Assembly (NCBI GenBank): GCA_934486785.1
Contig: CAKSQK010000010.1
Coordinates: 1 to 64,000, forward strand
Length of the DNA stretch: 64,000 nt
Source: an uncultured Niabella sp.
Lineage (GTDB): Bacteria > Bacteroidota > Bacteroidia > Chitinophagales > Chitinophagaceae
Direction of reading: 5' to 3'
The notes under the pieces are model-generated. The model had not been told where the DNA came from. It searched no databases and saw only the letters and a program-made list of their open reading frames with translations. Of this stretch, positions 9,489-19,025 are shown piece after piece; the first letter of the stretch is position 1, and each line of letters starts with the position of its first letter. The position numbers and the translations under genes were made by a program.

Positions 9489-10578
9489 TTAAACTTCTTC
9501 TTTACTCATCATCAGGTACGCTTTAATAAAACCATCCAGCTCGCCGTCCATCACCGGCTGCACATTTCCTACTTCATAATCTGTACGGTGATCTTTGATC
9601 ATTTTATACGGGTGAAAAACGTAGCTGCGTATCTGGCTGCCCCATTCAATTTTCTTTTTATTGGCGTTGGCCGCATTTTTCAGCTCTTCACGCCTGCGCA
9701 ATTCTTCTTCGTACAAACGGCTCTTGAGCATTTGCATTGCCTTTTCGCGGTTGCCCATTTGTGTGCGCTCGGTTTGGCACACTACCGTAATACCAGTTGG
9801 AATGTGGGTGAGAAACACTTTCGTTTCTACCTTATTCACATTTTGGCCACCGGCGCCTCCGCTGCGCGCTGTTTCCATTTTTACGTCGGCATCTTTAATT
9901 TCTATTTCAATAGAATCGTCTACTAACGGGTATATAAAAACAGAAGCGAAGGATGTATGGCGACGTGCATTACTGTCGAATGGAGAAATGCGTACCAAAC
10001 GATGCACACCACTTTCAGCTTTTAGAAAACCGTAAGCAAAAGGGCCTTCAAACTGCAGCGTGGCCGTTTTAATGCCGGCGCCATCGCCCCATTGCCAGTC
10101 AAGCTCCGTAACCGCCCAGCCTTGTTTTTCGCCATACATTTTATACATGCGTGCCAGCATTTCTGCCCAGTCCTGGCTTTCGGTGCCGCCCGCGCCGGAG
10201 TTGATCTGCATCACGGCCGTCAGCTCGTCTTCTGGCTGGTTGAGCGTGCTTTTAAACTCGGCATCATCCAAAACCTCCAGGGCATGATTGTATGCCTGCT
10301 GTGTTTCTTCTTCAGTGGCGTCACCGCCTTTCCAGAAATCGAACAGTACAGCAAAATCTTCTACTGCCGTATCCACCTCTGAATAAAGACCAAGCCAGTA
10401 TTCATTGGTTTTTACATTTTTCATGATTTCAGTGGCACGGGTATTATCGTTCCAAAAACCGGGGCTCAGCGAAAGTTGTTTATCTTCTGCAATTTTTTGA
10501 CGGCGGTTATCTACGTCAAAGAAACCTCCTTATCCCGAGAACGCGGGACCGCATATCATTTAGCTTTTCCTGTGTCAT
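9489..10578 (-). CDS. prfB: Peptide chain release factor 2, expressed through a programmed +1 frameshift
   Basis: The main frame begins after an internal TGA (minus-strand positions 10518-10516). An upstream 20-codon frame from the ATG at 10578 reaches that TGA as CTT TGA C, preceded by AGGAGG and three bases. Shifting +1 joins both frames into about 362 residues, the normal RF2 length. The protein has the RF2 stop-codon tripeptide SPF ([11 protein letters not shown]) and the GGQ hydrolysis motif ([13 protein letters not shown]). RF2 reads UGA/UAA and releases the peptide; low RF2 favours the frameshift, giving autoregulation. A TATTTTCG element on the minus strand just upstream (10590-10583) may be the -7 promoter box. 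The gene heads the pruA-pyrR unit. Confidence 0.95.
10515..10530 (-). promoter_or_regulatory. prfB: prfB programmed +1 frameshift site
   Basis: On the minus strand: internal Shine-Dalgarno-like AGGAGG (10530-10525), three bases, slippery CTT (10521-10519), stop TGA (10518-10516), then C. The spacing matches the classical prfB recoding site exactly. The AGGAGG stands out because genes in this genome otherwise lack such sequences. Confidence 0.93.
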
Positions 10579-10624
10579 GCTGCGAAAATACGATTTTAAA
10601 AAGATTACCTGCTATGGTTGATAT

Positions 10625-10653
10625 AAAAGAAAAGAGCTGAATGTCTTCAGCCC
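10625..10653 (-). terminator. Rho-independent terminator
   Basis: Eight-pair stem (10634-10641 with 10646-10653, one G-U pair on the minus strand), four-base loop, then a T-rich run on the minus strand. It lies just downstream of the small lipoprotein gene. Confidence 0.65.
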
Positions 10654-10685
10654 TTTCATCAAAACATAATCGGAAAAAATATAAA

Positions 10686-11189
10686 TTAGTTACCTGTCGC
10701 TCTATTTAGATCTTCAACTTTTTGCTCGTGCCTTTGCTGTAAATGGTCGCCCACTTTGTTGGCTCCGTCTTTAACTGCTTCTGCAGCATTACTTACGCCT
10801 TCTTTTGTTGCTTCCCATGCATTTTCAATAGCTGCGCCGGTTCTGTCAAAAAAGCGGCCTGCTCTTGTTACATAGTACCCATCTTCAATTACATATACCC
10901 GGCCATCCTTATTTCTTGCTTCGCCATTCACGGTTACAACCGTACCATCGTCAAGCACTACATCTTTTTCAACAGGAACCCAATTGCCATTCTGATAGGT
11001 GGAAACCCTGCCATCCCTGCGGCTGATGTCACCCTCATTGTAAGTAATAGTAGGGGCCGGTGTTGTTTCCACCGCCACTGCGGTATCAGGGGTTAAAGCC
11101 AGGGAGTCGGCATTTTCATTGTTATTGGCGTCATTATTACAAGCTGCAAAACCTACAGCTATGAATGCGAATGCTAATAATTTTTTCAT
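10686..11189 (-). CDS. Small lipoprotein, DUF6799-like
   Basis: 167 residues. An N-terminal lipoprotein signal ends in lipobox FAAC, followed by an Asn/Asp-rich tether. Two short repeats of the type 'DGRVxxxxNGxWVPVEKDVVLDDGTVV' and 'DGRVYVIEDGYYVT' (about residues 55-115) resemble DUF6799 domains. The C-terminal third is a charged amphipathic helix (NAAEAVKDGANKVGDHLQ) reminiscent of stress-related apolipoprotein-like repeats. Function unknown. The gene is monocistronic and bounded by terminators. Confidence 0.72.
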   Translation of the reverse strand: MKKLLAFAFIAVGFAACNNDANNNENADSLALTPDTAVAVETTPAPTITYNEGDISRRDGRVSTYQNGNWVPVEKDVVLDDGTVVTVNGEARNKDGRVYVIEDGYYVTRAGRFFDRTGAAIENAWEATKEGVSNAAEAVKDGANKVGDHLQQRHEQKVEDLNRATGN

Positions 11190-11302
11190 TTTTTAAAATT
11201 TAGGATTATAAATTATAGCAGATCATTTACAAAGACTTTGCCAAACCATGCCAGCTTAAAAAATAAAAATAAAGGTGTTTATAACTTCCGACTATGCCGC
11301 TA

Positions 11303-11340
11303 AAAACAAAGCCGGATCCAAAATAAATTCGATCCGGCTT
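11303..11340 (-). terminator. Rho-independent terminator after aspS
   Basis: Perfect 10-bp stem (11309-11318 with 11331-11340, GCCGGATC core), 12-base loop, followed on the minus strand by a T-rich stretch. It sits 23 bp after the aspS stop. Confidence 0.75.
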
Positions 11341-11362
11341 GAACGCTTCAATTACGTTGAGA

Positions 11363-13189
11363 TCATTCTATATTCAGTTGTATATTCAGCTCTTTTAACT
11401 GCTTGTCATCAATGGTAGCCGGTGCGTCAAGCATCACATCGCGCCCGCTGTTATTTTTAGGAAAGGCAATAAAATCGCGGATGCTTTCGCTGCCGCCCAA
11501 AATGGCGCAAAGCCTGTCAAAGCCAAAAGCAATGCCCCCGTGAGGCGGAGCACCGTACTCAAACGCGCCTAATAAAAAGCCAAACTTATGGTGCTGTTCC
11601 TGTTCGTCCATACCCAGCGCTTCAAACATTTTTTGCTGCAATTCTTTTTGATAGATCCGAATGCTTCCGCCGCCAATTTCATTCCCGTTCAATACCATGT
11701 CATAAGCATTGGCTTTGATATTGGCATAAGGATGCTTCAAGTAGCTGGCTGCGTCTTCAATTTCAGGGTTATTGCTGATCATGGTTTCAATATCAGCCTG
11801 CCTGGGTGAGGTGAACGGGTGGTGGCGGGCAACCCAGCGGTTTTCTTCTTCGGCATACTCGAACAACGGAAAATCCAGCACCCACAGCAGCTTCAATTCA
11901 TCATCCTTTCTCAGGCCAAGCCTGCGGCCCATTTCAAGGCGCAGCTCGCTGATGGCTTTGCGGGTTCTTTCCTCCGGCCCTGCCAGTATCAAAATCAAAT
12001 CTCCGGCACCGGCGCCCGCGGCATCAGCAATGGCTTTCAACCTCTCTTCGCTGTAAAATTTATCCACACTGCTTTTGCAAGAGCCGTCTTCATTCACTTT
12101 TATAAACGCCAGGCCTTTCATTCCAATCTGCGGCCTTTTTACCCAATCAGTTAGTTCATCCGTTTGTTTACGGCTGTAAGCAGCACATCCGGGAACTGCA
12201 ATGGCCACCACGGTTTCCGCATCGTCAAATACGCCAAAGCCAGCGCCTTCAATTAGTTCGTTGTGCCTTTCTTTATCCGCGTACACATGCAAGGGCGCCT
12301 TCAGGTTGAGCAATTGCATGCCAAAGCGAATATCCGGTTTATCGTTTCCGTAAATCCACATGGCGTCTTCCCAGCTCATGCGTGCTACCGGCTCATTGTA
12401 ATCAATTCCCTTTACCTGTTTAAAAATATATTTGATGAGGTTTTCAAACATGTTCAACACATCTTCCTGCTCTACAAATGCCATTTCGCAGTCAATTTGT
12501 GTAAACTCCGGCTGGCGGTCTGCACGCAGGTCTTCATCCCGAAAGCATTTTACAATTTGATAGTACCGATCGTAACCGCTCACCATCAGCAATTGTTTAA
12601 ATGTTTGCGGGCTTTGCGGCAATGCGTAAAATTCGCCCGGGTTCATGCGGCTGGGCACTACAAAATCTCGTGCACCTTCAGGTGTTGATTTGATGAGGAA
12701 GGGCGTTTCAATATCCATAAAACCATGCTGATGCATAAAATCCCTTGTGGCACGGTTTACGGAGTAGCGGAGTTCTATATTTTTCTTTACGGCATTGCGG
12801 CGCAGGTCTAAAAAACGGTATTTCATGCGCAGGTCGTCGCCACCATCGGTATCATCCTGAATGGTGAAAGGAGGGGTAATGCTTTTGTTAAGAATGGTAA
12901 ACTGCTCCACCAAAATTTCTATATCGCCGGTTGGAATATTTTTATTTTTATTGCTGCGCTCATTTACCATGCCAGTTACCTGCAGCACATATTCGCGGCC
13001 CAGCGGGTTGTCGTCAAGCTGCGGGTTCAGGCTTTCATTAAATAATAATTGTGTAATGCCATAGCGGTCTCTGAGGTCAACAAAAGTGATGCTGCCAAAT
13101 TTGCGAACCGTTTGCACCCAGCCGGCCAGGGTAACTTTTTTATTTACATCTGCGATCCTTAACTCGCCACAGGTACTTGTGCGAAACAT
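11363..13189 (-). CDS. aspS: Aspartate--tRNA ligase
   Basis: 608 residues from the chosen ATG at 13189 ([10 protein letters not shown]). An N-terminal OB-fold anticodon-binding domain ([22 protein letters not shown]) is followed by a class II catalytic core with motif 2 ([20 protein letters not shown]), a GAD-type insertion and motif 3 ([15 protein letters not shown]). It charges tRNA-Asp. The frame is open a further 13 codons upstream, but a -7 promoter element inside that extension supports the later start. It has its own terminator. Confidence 0.96.
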   Translation of the reverse strand: MFRTSTCGELRIADVNKKVTLAGWVQTVRKFGSITFVDLRDRYGITQLLFNESLNPQLDDNPLGREYVLQVTGMVNERSNKNKNIPTGDIEILVEQFTILNKSITPPFTIQDDTDGGDDLRMKYRFLDLRRNAVKKNIELRYSVNRATRDFMHQHGFMDIETPFLIKSTPEGARDFVVPSRMNPGEFYALPQSPQTFKQLLMVSGYDRYYQIVKCFRDEDLRADRQPEFTQIDCEMAFVEQEDVLNMFENLIKYIFKQVKGIDYNEPVARMSWEDAMWIYGNDKPDIRFGMQLLNLKAPLHVYADKERHNELIEGAGFGVFDDAETVVAIAVPGCAAYSRKQTDELTDWVKRPQIGMKGLAFIKVNEDGSCKSSVDKFYSEERLKAIADAAGAGAGDLILILAGPEERTRKAISELRLEMGRRLGLRKDDELKLLWVLDFPLFEYAEEENRWVARHHPFTSPRQADIETMISNNPEIEDAASYLKHPYANIKANAYDMVLNGNEIGGGSIRIYQKELQQKMFEALGMDEQEQHHKFGFLLGAFEYGAPPHGGIAFGFDRLCAILGGSESIRDFIAFPKNNSGRDVMLDAPATIDDKQLKELNIQLNIE

Positions 13190-13207
13190 AATTTTTACAA
13201 TTTTGCG

Positions 13208-13215
13208 CAAAGATA
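13208..13215 (-). promoter_or_regulatory. Probable -7 promoter element of aspS
   Basis: TATCTTTG on the minus strand fits the Bacteroidota -7 consensus TAnnTTTG and lies about 20 bp before the aspS ATG. No clear -33 box. Confidence 0.4.
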
Positions 13216-13298
13216 AGGGGCCCAACATTTACAGGCGGCAGGTTGTTTGTAACCCTTAATTTGCATAATGAACGGGAGCACTTAAAAAATCGTATTTC

Positions 13299-14333
13299 AT
13301 GAAAGTGAATAAAAAAGAAGAAGCCCTTTTAAAGAAAGCTATTGAGCACTGGAAGCAGGAAACGCTGATAGATGATGCCACGGAAGAGCGGTTGAAACAG
13401 TCTGTTTCATCTTATAAATATGAGTACGATGCACTTTCGGTGTATGCGTTTGTGGCGGCCATTTCCTGCGGCATTCTTGCTTTTGGGGCTTTGGTGCTGG
13501 ATGAAAAGTGGCTGGAAAGGATGCGAAAATTTTTCGAGGTATCGCAATTCATCATCGGTTTTGTATTTACAGGTCTTTCGGCTTTTCTTTTCTGGGTATC
13601 TAAAAGAAGGATGAAAAAATATCCTGCCGCCCTTCTTGCTAATGAAAGTTTTAACATACAACTGGTGCTGAGCATTGGAGTAGCTGCCACCTATTTTGGA
13701 AAAGGCTTTGGAGCCACGTTTGAATGGTATGGGCTGCTGATATTGCTGGTAGCCGTGGCGTATGCCATCTGTGCCCAACACCTTAAATCAAAACTGATAT
13801 GGCTGTGCATGATGATTGCGCTGGCCGTGGCCTGGGGCGTGCAAACCTGGGCCTGGAGCGATGACGCTGCACACAATTATTTTTTAGGCATGAATTATCC
13901 TTTGCGCATGACTGTGCTGGGATTGCTGATGGTTGCTGCTGCCCGGGGATTGAAGCAAATTCGTCCTTTTGATTTTTTTCACAATATTACCTGGCATTTT
14001 AGCTGGATCTTTTTTTTACTATCTGCGCTGGCACTTTCCATTTCCGGAAACCTGCATTACGAATTGTGGGCAGCCATCAAACAGGGAAGGCTGATAGGCT
14101 GGGCCATTGGTTACACGCTGTTGCTGGTTGTGCTCATCATTTATGCTTTTCGCAGTAAAGATGATCTGCTGCGCGATGTGTTTGTGATCTTCTTCCTGGC
14201 AAACCTGTACGTGCGTTTTTTTGAATACTTTTGGGACCGCACCAATAAAGGCATCTTCTTCGCCATACTTGCCTTGTCCTTTTGGCTGATTGGGCGCCAT
14301 GCCGAAAAGATCAGGCAGCGCCTGAACAATTAA
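13299..14333 (+). CDS. Polytopic membrane protein, DUF2157/DUF4401-like
   Basis: 344 residues. A soluble N-terminal helix region (about 1-45, ALLKKAIEHWKQETLIDDATEERLK) resembles the start of DUF2157 proteins. About nine hydrophobic membrane segments follow between residues 48 and 335. The protein ends in a short basic tail (RHAEKIRQRLNN). No catalytic motif is visible and the function is unknown. It is transcribed divergently from aspS and may be co-transcribed with the M15 peptidase gene 94 bp downstream. Confidence 0.75.
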   Translation: MKVNKKEEALLKKAIEHWKQETLIDDATEERLKQSVSSYKYEYDALSVYAFVAAISCGILAFGALVLDEKWLERMRKFFEVSQFIIGFVFTGLSAFLFWVSKRRMKKYPAALLANESFNIQLVLSIGVAATYFGKGFGATFEWYGLLILLVAVAYAICAQHLKSKLIWLCMMIALAVAWGVQTWAWSDDAAHNYFLGMNYPLRMTVLGLLMVAAARGLKQIRPFDFFHNITWHFSWIFFLLSALALSISGNLHYELWAAIKQGRLIGWAIGYTLLLVVLIIYAFRSKDDLLRDVFVIFFLANLYVRFFEYFWDRTNKGIFFAILALSFWLIGRHAEKIRQRLNN

Positions 14334-14427
14334 TCAGCCTCACCTAATGAGGCGATACCCGGCGCTGACGATTTATTATAATTTCAGCTACTTTGCAGGT
14401 GTTCTAAAAAATTTAAAACACCTATAC

Positions 14428-15021
14428 ATGCCTAAAGCCATTACCAAAACCCGGCAAAGCGCTAAAAAACCAGCATCAAAAATTGAAGCTACAGTTAGCA
14501 CCAGAAAGATCACTCCTGTTGTCCGCACCCGATCCGGGCCAGGTGCTAAACGGCGGATCATGACGGATAATGAAGTATTTGCTTTATACGGCGCACCGGG
14601 AAACACCAATAACTTTACCCAGATCGTTTGCCCTTTTCAACTTATTATAGCATGGGATAAAACTGTAAAAGCCAATAAACTCACATGTCACAAAAAAATT
14701 GCACAGCCGTTGTCAGGGGTTTTAAATGACCTGCTAACAGCATACGGACCGGCAAAAATTCATTCACTTGGTATTGACTTATACGGCGGCTTATATAATA
14801 AAAGACTGATGCGCGGCAGCACCACCCGATGGAGCCGTCACTCCTGGGCTATAGCTATTGACCTTGACCCGGCCCGCAACCAGCTACGCGAAGACCACAC
14901 CACGGCCCGGTTTGCCCGCGCCGAGTACAAACCCATGATTGACATTTTTTACAAACACGGATTTGTTGGCTACGGGCCTGAAAAAGATTATGACTGGATG
15001 CACTTTGAAATAGGTATTTAG
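14428..15021 (+). CDS. M15-family (D-Ala-D-Ala carboxypeptidase/endolysin-like) peptidase without signal peptide
   Basis: About 197 residues from the ATG at 14428; an in-frame upstream start at 14347 would add 27 residues. The C-terminal half shows the M15 zinc signature: SRHSWAIAID supplies the first His and the Asp, and DWMHFE the second His, so all three metal ligands are present. The usual Gly of SxHxxGxAxD is Ala. M15 enzymes cut peptidoglycan peptides. The first 45 residues are Lys/Arg/Ala-rich with no hydrophobic core, so export by the Sec pathway is not evident. A caspase-like gene follows 29 bp downstream on the same strand, probably in the same operon. Confidence 0.8.
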   Translation: MPKAITKTRQSAKKPASKIEATVSTRKITPVVRTRSGPGAKRRIMTDNEVFALYGAPGNTNNFTQIVCPFQLIIAWDKTVKANKLTCHKKIAQPLSGVLNDLLTAYGPAKIHSLGIDLYGGLYNKRLMRGSTTRWSRHSWAIAIDLDPARNQLREDHTTARFARAEYKPMIDIFYKHGFVGYGPEKDYDWMHFEIGI

Positions 15022-15050
15022 ATCCATCATTCAATTACTGTGTTAATAAA

Positions 15051-15890
15051 ATGAATGCTAAAACAAAATTATCTATGCCATACGGAATTTCTTTACACAT
15101 CGGGCTTAACAGGATTGACCCTGACCATTACGGCAGTACTTACCCGCTGGTAGCCTGCATTAACGACGCCAGAGACATGCAAAAAATTGCCAGGCAAAAA
15201 GGCTTTGAAGAATCTTACGTTCTTACCAATGAAAAAGGTACTTACGAAAATGTGGTGAAGCATATAAAAGATGCTGCCAAAAAATTAAAAAGCGGCGATC
15301 TGTTTTTTATAACATATTCCGGGCACGGCGCTTTTGTACCAGATAAAGACAAAGATGAACCGGATGGAAATGATGAAACCTGGTGCCTTTATAACAGGAT
15401 GATCTTAGACGATGAGCTGGCAGGCCTTTGGGCAAAATTCAGGACAGGTGTAAGAATTTTAATGCTGTCAGACAGTTGCCACAGCGGTACGGTTTCAAGA
15501 ACCATGAGGGCCGACGGAACTTATGAAGAACCTGTACCCGAAGAAAAAAACCGGTTGATGAAAGAAGGCCATGCTGTTTATAAAAACTTTAAAAGCCTTT
15601 ATGATAACGCTTTGCCAGACACGGCAAAAAGCAATGGCAAAAACAATATCAAAGCCACGGTCATTTTACTTTCGGGCTGCCAGGACAATCAAACTGCTTT
15701 GGATGGAGATAAGAACGGGCTGTTTACCGAAAACCTTTTAAAGGTTTATAACAAAGGAAAATTCACGGGTAATTATGCCGAACTACGTAAATCGCTTTTA
15801 ACACTCATGCCAGCCAATCAAACACCTAATTTTTCTTTAATAGGAAAAAGAAATATAGCATTTGAAACCAGCCGGCCTTTTGAAAAATAA
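15051..15890 (+). CDS. Caspase-family (metacaspase-like, C14) cysteine peptidase
   Basis: 279 residues, almost entirely one caspase p20-like domain. The catalytic His is in FFITYSGHGAF and the catalytic Cys in MLSDSCHSGT, both in full family context (about residues 99 and 145). No signal peptide, membrane segment or extra effector domain is seen, so the protein appears cytoplasmic and stand-alone. Prokaryotic caspase homologues cleave after basic residues and act in stress, development or abortive-infection pathways; which applies here is unknown. It directly follows the M15 peptidase gene. Confidence 0.88.
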   Translation: MNAKTKLSMPYGISLHIGLNRIDPDHYGSTYPLVACINDARDMQKIARQKGFEESYVLTNEKGTYENVVKHIKDAAKKLKSGDLFFITYSGHGAFVPDKDKDEPDGNDETWCLYNRMILDDELAGLWAKFRTGVRILMLSDSCHSGTVSRTMRADGTYEEPVPEEKNRLMKEGHAVYKNFKSLYDNALPDTAKSNGKNNIKATVILLSGCQDNQTALDGDKNGLFTENLLKVYNKGKFTGNYAELRKSLLTLMPANQTPNFSLIGKRNIAFETSRPFEK

Positions 15891-15893
15891 CTC

Positions 15894-16517
15894 TTAAAAC
15901 ATAAAACCCAGGCTGAGCACCGCGCCTACCACGGTATTTTCGCCATAACGCTGTGCCCGGCAGCTAAATGCCGGAAGAAATGAAACAGTATTGCCCAGGT
16001 GTATTTTATAACCGCCGCCTACTTTTACCAGTGCTCCACCGTTTAGATCGGTTTTTGCAGTTTGAGTGCCGTTGAGCAATGGGGCGTAACCTACATTAAT
16101 GATAAACATGGGCGCATTGCGGGTATTCCTGGGGTAATACCTAAAATCAGCAAACACGGGGAGCAATAGCATGTCCGGGCCAATTTCCATTGAAGGGCCC
16201 GTGCCAAAACCAGGGTCATAGCTTCTTTCAACTTTAGCGATTTGTATGCCTGCGCCCAGGCCTACTGACATGTTGGGATTAACAAAATAACCATTGATGG
16301 TATGCGCTTCAAAGCCGCCTTTCACCACGGCCAGGCCGTTTTCAACAATTGATGAGTCAATGGAACGCAAATACTGGATCTCTGCCGGGTTGGTGATATT
16401 AAAAAAACCACGTTCCTGCTTTGTTTTTACCTGCGCCTGCAAAACCTGCGAAGCCGCCACAGCCAAAACCAATAACAAACAAAATCTTGTCATGCTGATG
16501 GGTTTGAAGAGTGACAT
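15894..16517 (-). CDS. Outer-membrane beta-barrel protein
   Basis: 207 residues with a signal peptide ending near VLQAQ; the start may be the internal Met at 16493 (MTRFCLLL). Alternating hydrophobic strands rich in Gly and aromatic residues (GGFEAHTINGYFVNPNMSVGLGAGIQ, VGGGYKIHLG) and the terminal Phe (LSLGFMF) indicate a small outer-membrane barrel of the porin/OmpA-like type. No binding function can be named. It converges on the caspase gene with a 3-bp gap. Confidence 0.75.
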   Translation of the reverse strand: MSLFKPISMTRFCLLLVLAVAASQVLQAQVKTKQERGFFNITNPAEIQYLRSIDSSIVENGLAVVKGGFEAHTINGYFVNPNMSVGLGAGIQIAKVERSYDPGFGTGPSMEIGPDMLLLPVFADFRYYPRNTRNAPMFIINVGYAPLLNGTQTAKTDLNGGALVKVGGGYKIHLGNTVSFLPAFSCRAQRYGENTVVGAVLSLGFMF

Positions 16518-16578
16518 AAATTTAGCGATTTAGCTGCGATTAAAAAATATAAACTGCTTTTTCTACATTTGTGGCCTT

Positions 16579-17235
16579 ATGAGGAGAAGTTTACAGGAAA
16601 CATATAAGCACAAAGGTTTACGAAAAAAGCTGACGGAAACGGTTAAACGAAAAGGAATTGCTGATGAAAGCGTTTTAAACGCCATCAATACGGTTCCCAG
16701 GCATTTTTTTTTAGACTCTGCTTTTGACGATGTGGCATACGAAGACAGGGCATTCCCTATTGGCGAGGGGCAAACCATTTCGCAGCCGTATACCGTGGCA
16801 TACCAGTCAGAACTGCTGGACGTGGCGCCGGGCCACAAAGTGCTTGAAATAGGCACCGGAAGCGCTTACCAGGCTGTAATACTGGCCACGATGGGAGCAA
16901 CTGTGTACACGATTGAAAGGCAGAAAAAACTGTATGATGAAAATAAAAAATTTGCTTATCTGCAACAATTTCCACTGATCAAATTTTTTTATGGAGATGG
17001 TTATAACGGCCTCCCCACTTATGCACCCTTCGACAGGGTGATCATTACCGCGGCTGCGCCGGAAATTCCGCAAAAACTTATTGAACAGCTAAAAACAGGC
17101 GGTAAAATGGTAATACCGGTGGATATTGGCGATGTGCAGCAAATGCGCCGCATTACCAAATTGGCCGATGGTATTGATGTGGAATATTTTGATAACTTTT
17201 CATTTGTGCCCATGCTGCAGGGCAAAAATTCATAG
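16579..17235 (+). CDS. pcm: Protein-L-isoaspartate O-methyltransferase
   Basis: 218 residues, the family's usual length. SAM-binding motif I is VLEIGTGSAYQAVILA (about residues 89-104), and the PCMT-specific region 'AFPIGEGQTISQPYTVA' lies before it. The enzyme repairs isoaspartyl residues in aged proteins. A TACATTTG -7 element (16564-16571) lies a few bases upstream. The LysE-type exporter follows after 6 bp, so the two probably share a transcript. Confidence 0.94.
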   Translation: MRRSLQETYKHKGLRKKLTETVKRKGIADESVLNAINTVPRHFFLDSAFDDVAYEDRAFPIGEGQTISQPYTVAYQSELLDVAPGHKVLEIGTGSAYQAVILATMGATVYTIERQKKLYDENKKFAYLQQFPLIKFFYGDGYNGLPTYAPFDRVIITAAAPEIPQKLIEQLKTGGKMVIPVDIGDVQQMRRITKLADGIDVEYFDNFSFVPMLQGKNS

Positions 17236-17241
17236 CGTTCA

Positions 17242-17928
17242 ATGAAACAATTGTTAAGAGTATTTGGGGCAGGCATGGTAGTGAGTTTTTTAGGTTCTCT
17301 GCCGCTGGGTACGCTTAATATTGCTGCCATGCAAATAGCAATTACCGAAGGCATTATGAGTGCCGTAATGTTTTCATTAGGCTCGCTTACTGCAGAAATG
17401 GTATACGTGCGGCTGTCTTTATTTGCCATGGACTGGGTGCGCAGGCAGGAAAAAATCTTTAAACTGCTTGAATGGATCACGCTTTTGGTGGTACTGGCAT
17501 TGGCCATTGCCAGTTTTTATGCAGCGCTACACCCCAGTGTTGAAGACAATGTAATTTTAAACAACCGTAGCTCCTACTACCTGCTTGGCCTTATTATGAG
17601 CGCTGTCAATCCTGTTCAGATACCGTTTTGGTTTGGATGGAGTACGGTGCTGTTTACCAGGGGCGTTTTGCATTCAAAAACTTCTCACTATAATATTTAC
17701 ATTTTTGGGATTGGCCTGGGAACCCTGCTGGGTAATTGTGTGTTCATCTTTGGCGGGCGGCTTGCGGCAAAAAGCGTGCAGGATAACCAGCCTCTTTTAA
17801 ACTACATCATTGGCAGTGTGTTTGCTATTACGGCGCTGATACAGGCCTGGCGCATGTTTGTAAGAAAAAAGAATTTTAATGCTAAAGTGCAGGATGCCGA
17901 AGAAACTACTTTAGAAAACCATAATTAA
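17242..17928 (+). CDS. LysE-family transporter
   Basis: 228 residues with six predicted membrane segments. The N-terminal 'FLGSLPLGTLNIAAMQIAI' resembles the LysE/RhtB signature region containing the conserved proline and glycines. The family exports amino acids or small metabolites across the inner membrane. No substrate can be assigned. The gene is tightly linked to pcm (6 bp). Confidence 0.8.
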   Translation: MKQLLRVFGAGMVVSFLGSLPLGTLNIAAMQIAITEGIMSAVMFSLGSLTAEMVYVRLSLFAMDWVRRQEKIFKLLEWITLLVVLALAIASFYAALHPSVEDNVILNNRSSYYLLGLIMSAVNPVQIPFWFGWSTVLFTRGVLHSKTSHYNIYIFGIGLGTLLGNCVFIFGGRLAAKSVQDNQPLLNYIIGSVFAITALIQAWRMFVRKKNFNAKVQDAEETTLENHN

Positions 17929-17934
17929 ACCTGG

Positions 17935-18894
17935 TTAATTTCTCTTAAAAAAATCGGTTGTGTATTTTATGGCCTTTTCCCAGTCGCCCGGCGCGTTACC
18001 AAAACCATGATCGGTTTCCATTAGTATATATTCACTTTTTACGCCTCTTGCCTTCAGCTCCCGGTCGTATTTACGGGCATCCGCCACTGTACTGTAATAG
18101 GGTTCAAATCTCAGGTCGCGGTCATTACTTACGGGCATCACTGTAATATTGGGCATACCCGGGCTGTTTAATGACGATACCCAATTTGGTGAAATGGCCA
18201 TAAGCGACAGCGCGTTTTCTTTTACAACTTCAGCGCCGGATAAGCGATAGATGAGCTCTTTGAGAGCCGGCCAGTATTCGTGCTGCGGTGGATTGTTATA
18301 AATTTCATCAGTTAGCGTAAGGTTGGTTAGGCCTGCCAGGTTGCCTGAAGCCCTTACCTGCTTATTCAAATTCTTACTGCCCTGTACGTACAGCATAGCC
18401 AGCGTGCCGCCGGCGCTGTGGCCTGCCATATACATCCTTCCTGTGCCGGAACCAAAAGCTATCGCCAGGGATTTGTACTTTTCAACGGCTGCTGCCACAT
18501 CATCTACTTCATCACTTACTTTTATTGCTGATGCAAGGTGCAGCGGTGGCTGATTTGTTAACCCCGTGGCATCTACCAGCCGGTGGCTGATGTTTACCGT
18601 TACAAAACCTTTTGACATGAATAATTTTGCCTGGGCAGTAAAGTTTTCCTTTGTGCCTGCAATAAAACCGCCGCCATGAATTACGAACACTACCGGTGTA
18701 TTGGTATTGTATCCTTCAGGAAAATAAATATCTACTTTTTGTAAAGGGTGGTTGCCGTAGGATATATTCAGCTCTTCTTTTTGCAGCGCAAACACTTTAT
18801 TGTCGTCTGCATCAGGCTGTTCAGATTTTTTGCAACCTGTTAATAGTAGCATCATTAGTGGCAATGCCATTGGGCTTATTATTTTTAATTGCAT
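17935..18894 (-). CDS. Alpha/beta-hydrolase esterase lipoprotein
   Basis: 319 residues. A lipoprotein signal with lipobox LLTGC anchors it in the envelope. The oxyanion-hole motif HGGG (VIHGGGFIAGT) and nucleophile elbow GHSAGG are those of the hormone-sensitive-lipase/carboxylesterase group. A C-terminal His in ETDHGF completes a plausible Ser-Asp-His triad. Likely a serine esterase; substrate unknown. It converges on the LysE-type gene with a 6-bp gap. Confidence 0.85.
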   Translation of the reverse strand: MQLKIISPMALPLMMLLLTGCKKSEQPDADDNKVFALQKEELNISYGNHPLQKVDIYFPEGYNTNTPVVFVIHGGGFIAGTKENFTAQAKLFMSKGFVTVNISHRLVDATGLTNQPPLHLASAIKVSDEVDDVAAAVEKYKSLAIAFGSGTGRMYMAGHSAGGTLAMLYVQGSKNLNKQVRASGNLAGLTNLTLTDEIYNNPPQHEYWPALKELIYRLSGAEVVKENALSLMAISPNWVSSLNSPGMPNITVMPVSNDRDLRFEPYYSTVADARKYDRELKARGVKSEYILMETDHGFGNAPGDWEKAIKYTTDFFKRN

Positions 18895-18971
18895 CAGTTA
18901 CTGTTTGCAAGAAATTATTACAATAAACATTCCATAAGATGTAGCGCATTCAATTACCTGATATTATAAAC

Positions 18972-19000
18972 AAAAATCCCCGCTTCTTTCGAAACAGGGA
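18972..19000 (-). terminator. Rho-independent terminator after rpsG
   Basis: Ten-pair stem (18977-18986 with 18991-19000, two G-U pairs on the minus strand) closed by a GAAA tetraloop and followed by five T on the minus strand. It ends the rpsL-rpsG transcript. Confidence 0.8.
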
Positions 19001-19025
19001 CGTTATTTTAAAGCCAGATATTTAG

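Noticed and set aside
9489-10424. Stand-alone 311-residue prfB starting at the ATG at 10424
   Set aside because: It would lack the N-terminal 50 residues of RF2; the upstream frame with the recoding site restores the normal length.
12263-12688. 141-codon plus-strand frame inside aspS
   Set aside because: Antisense shadow of a conserved gene, Cys/Phe/His-rich with no recognisable domain.
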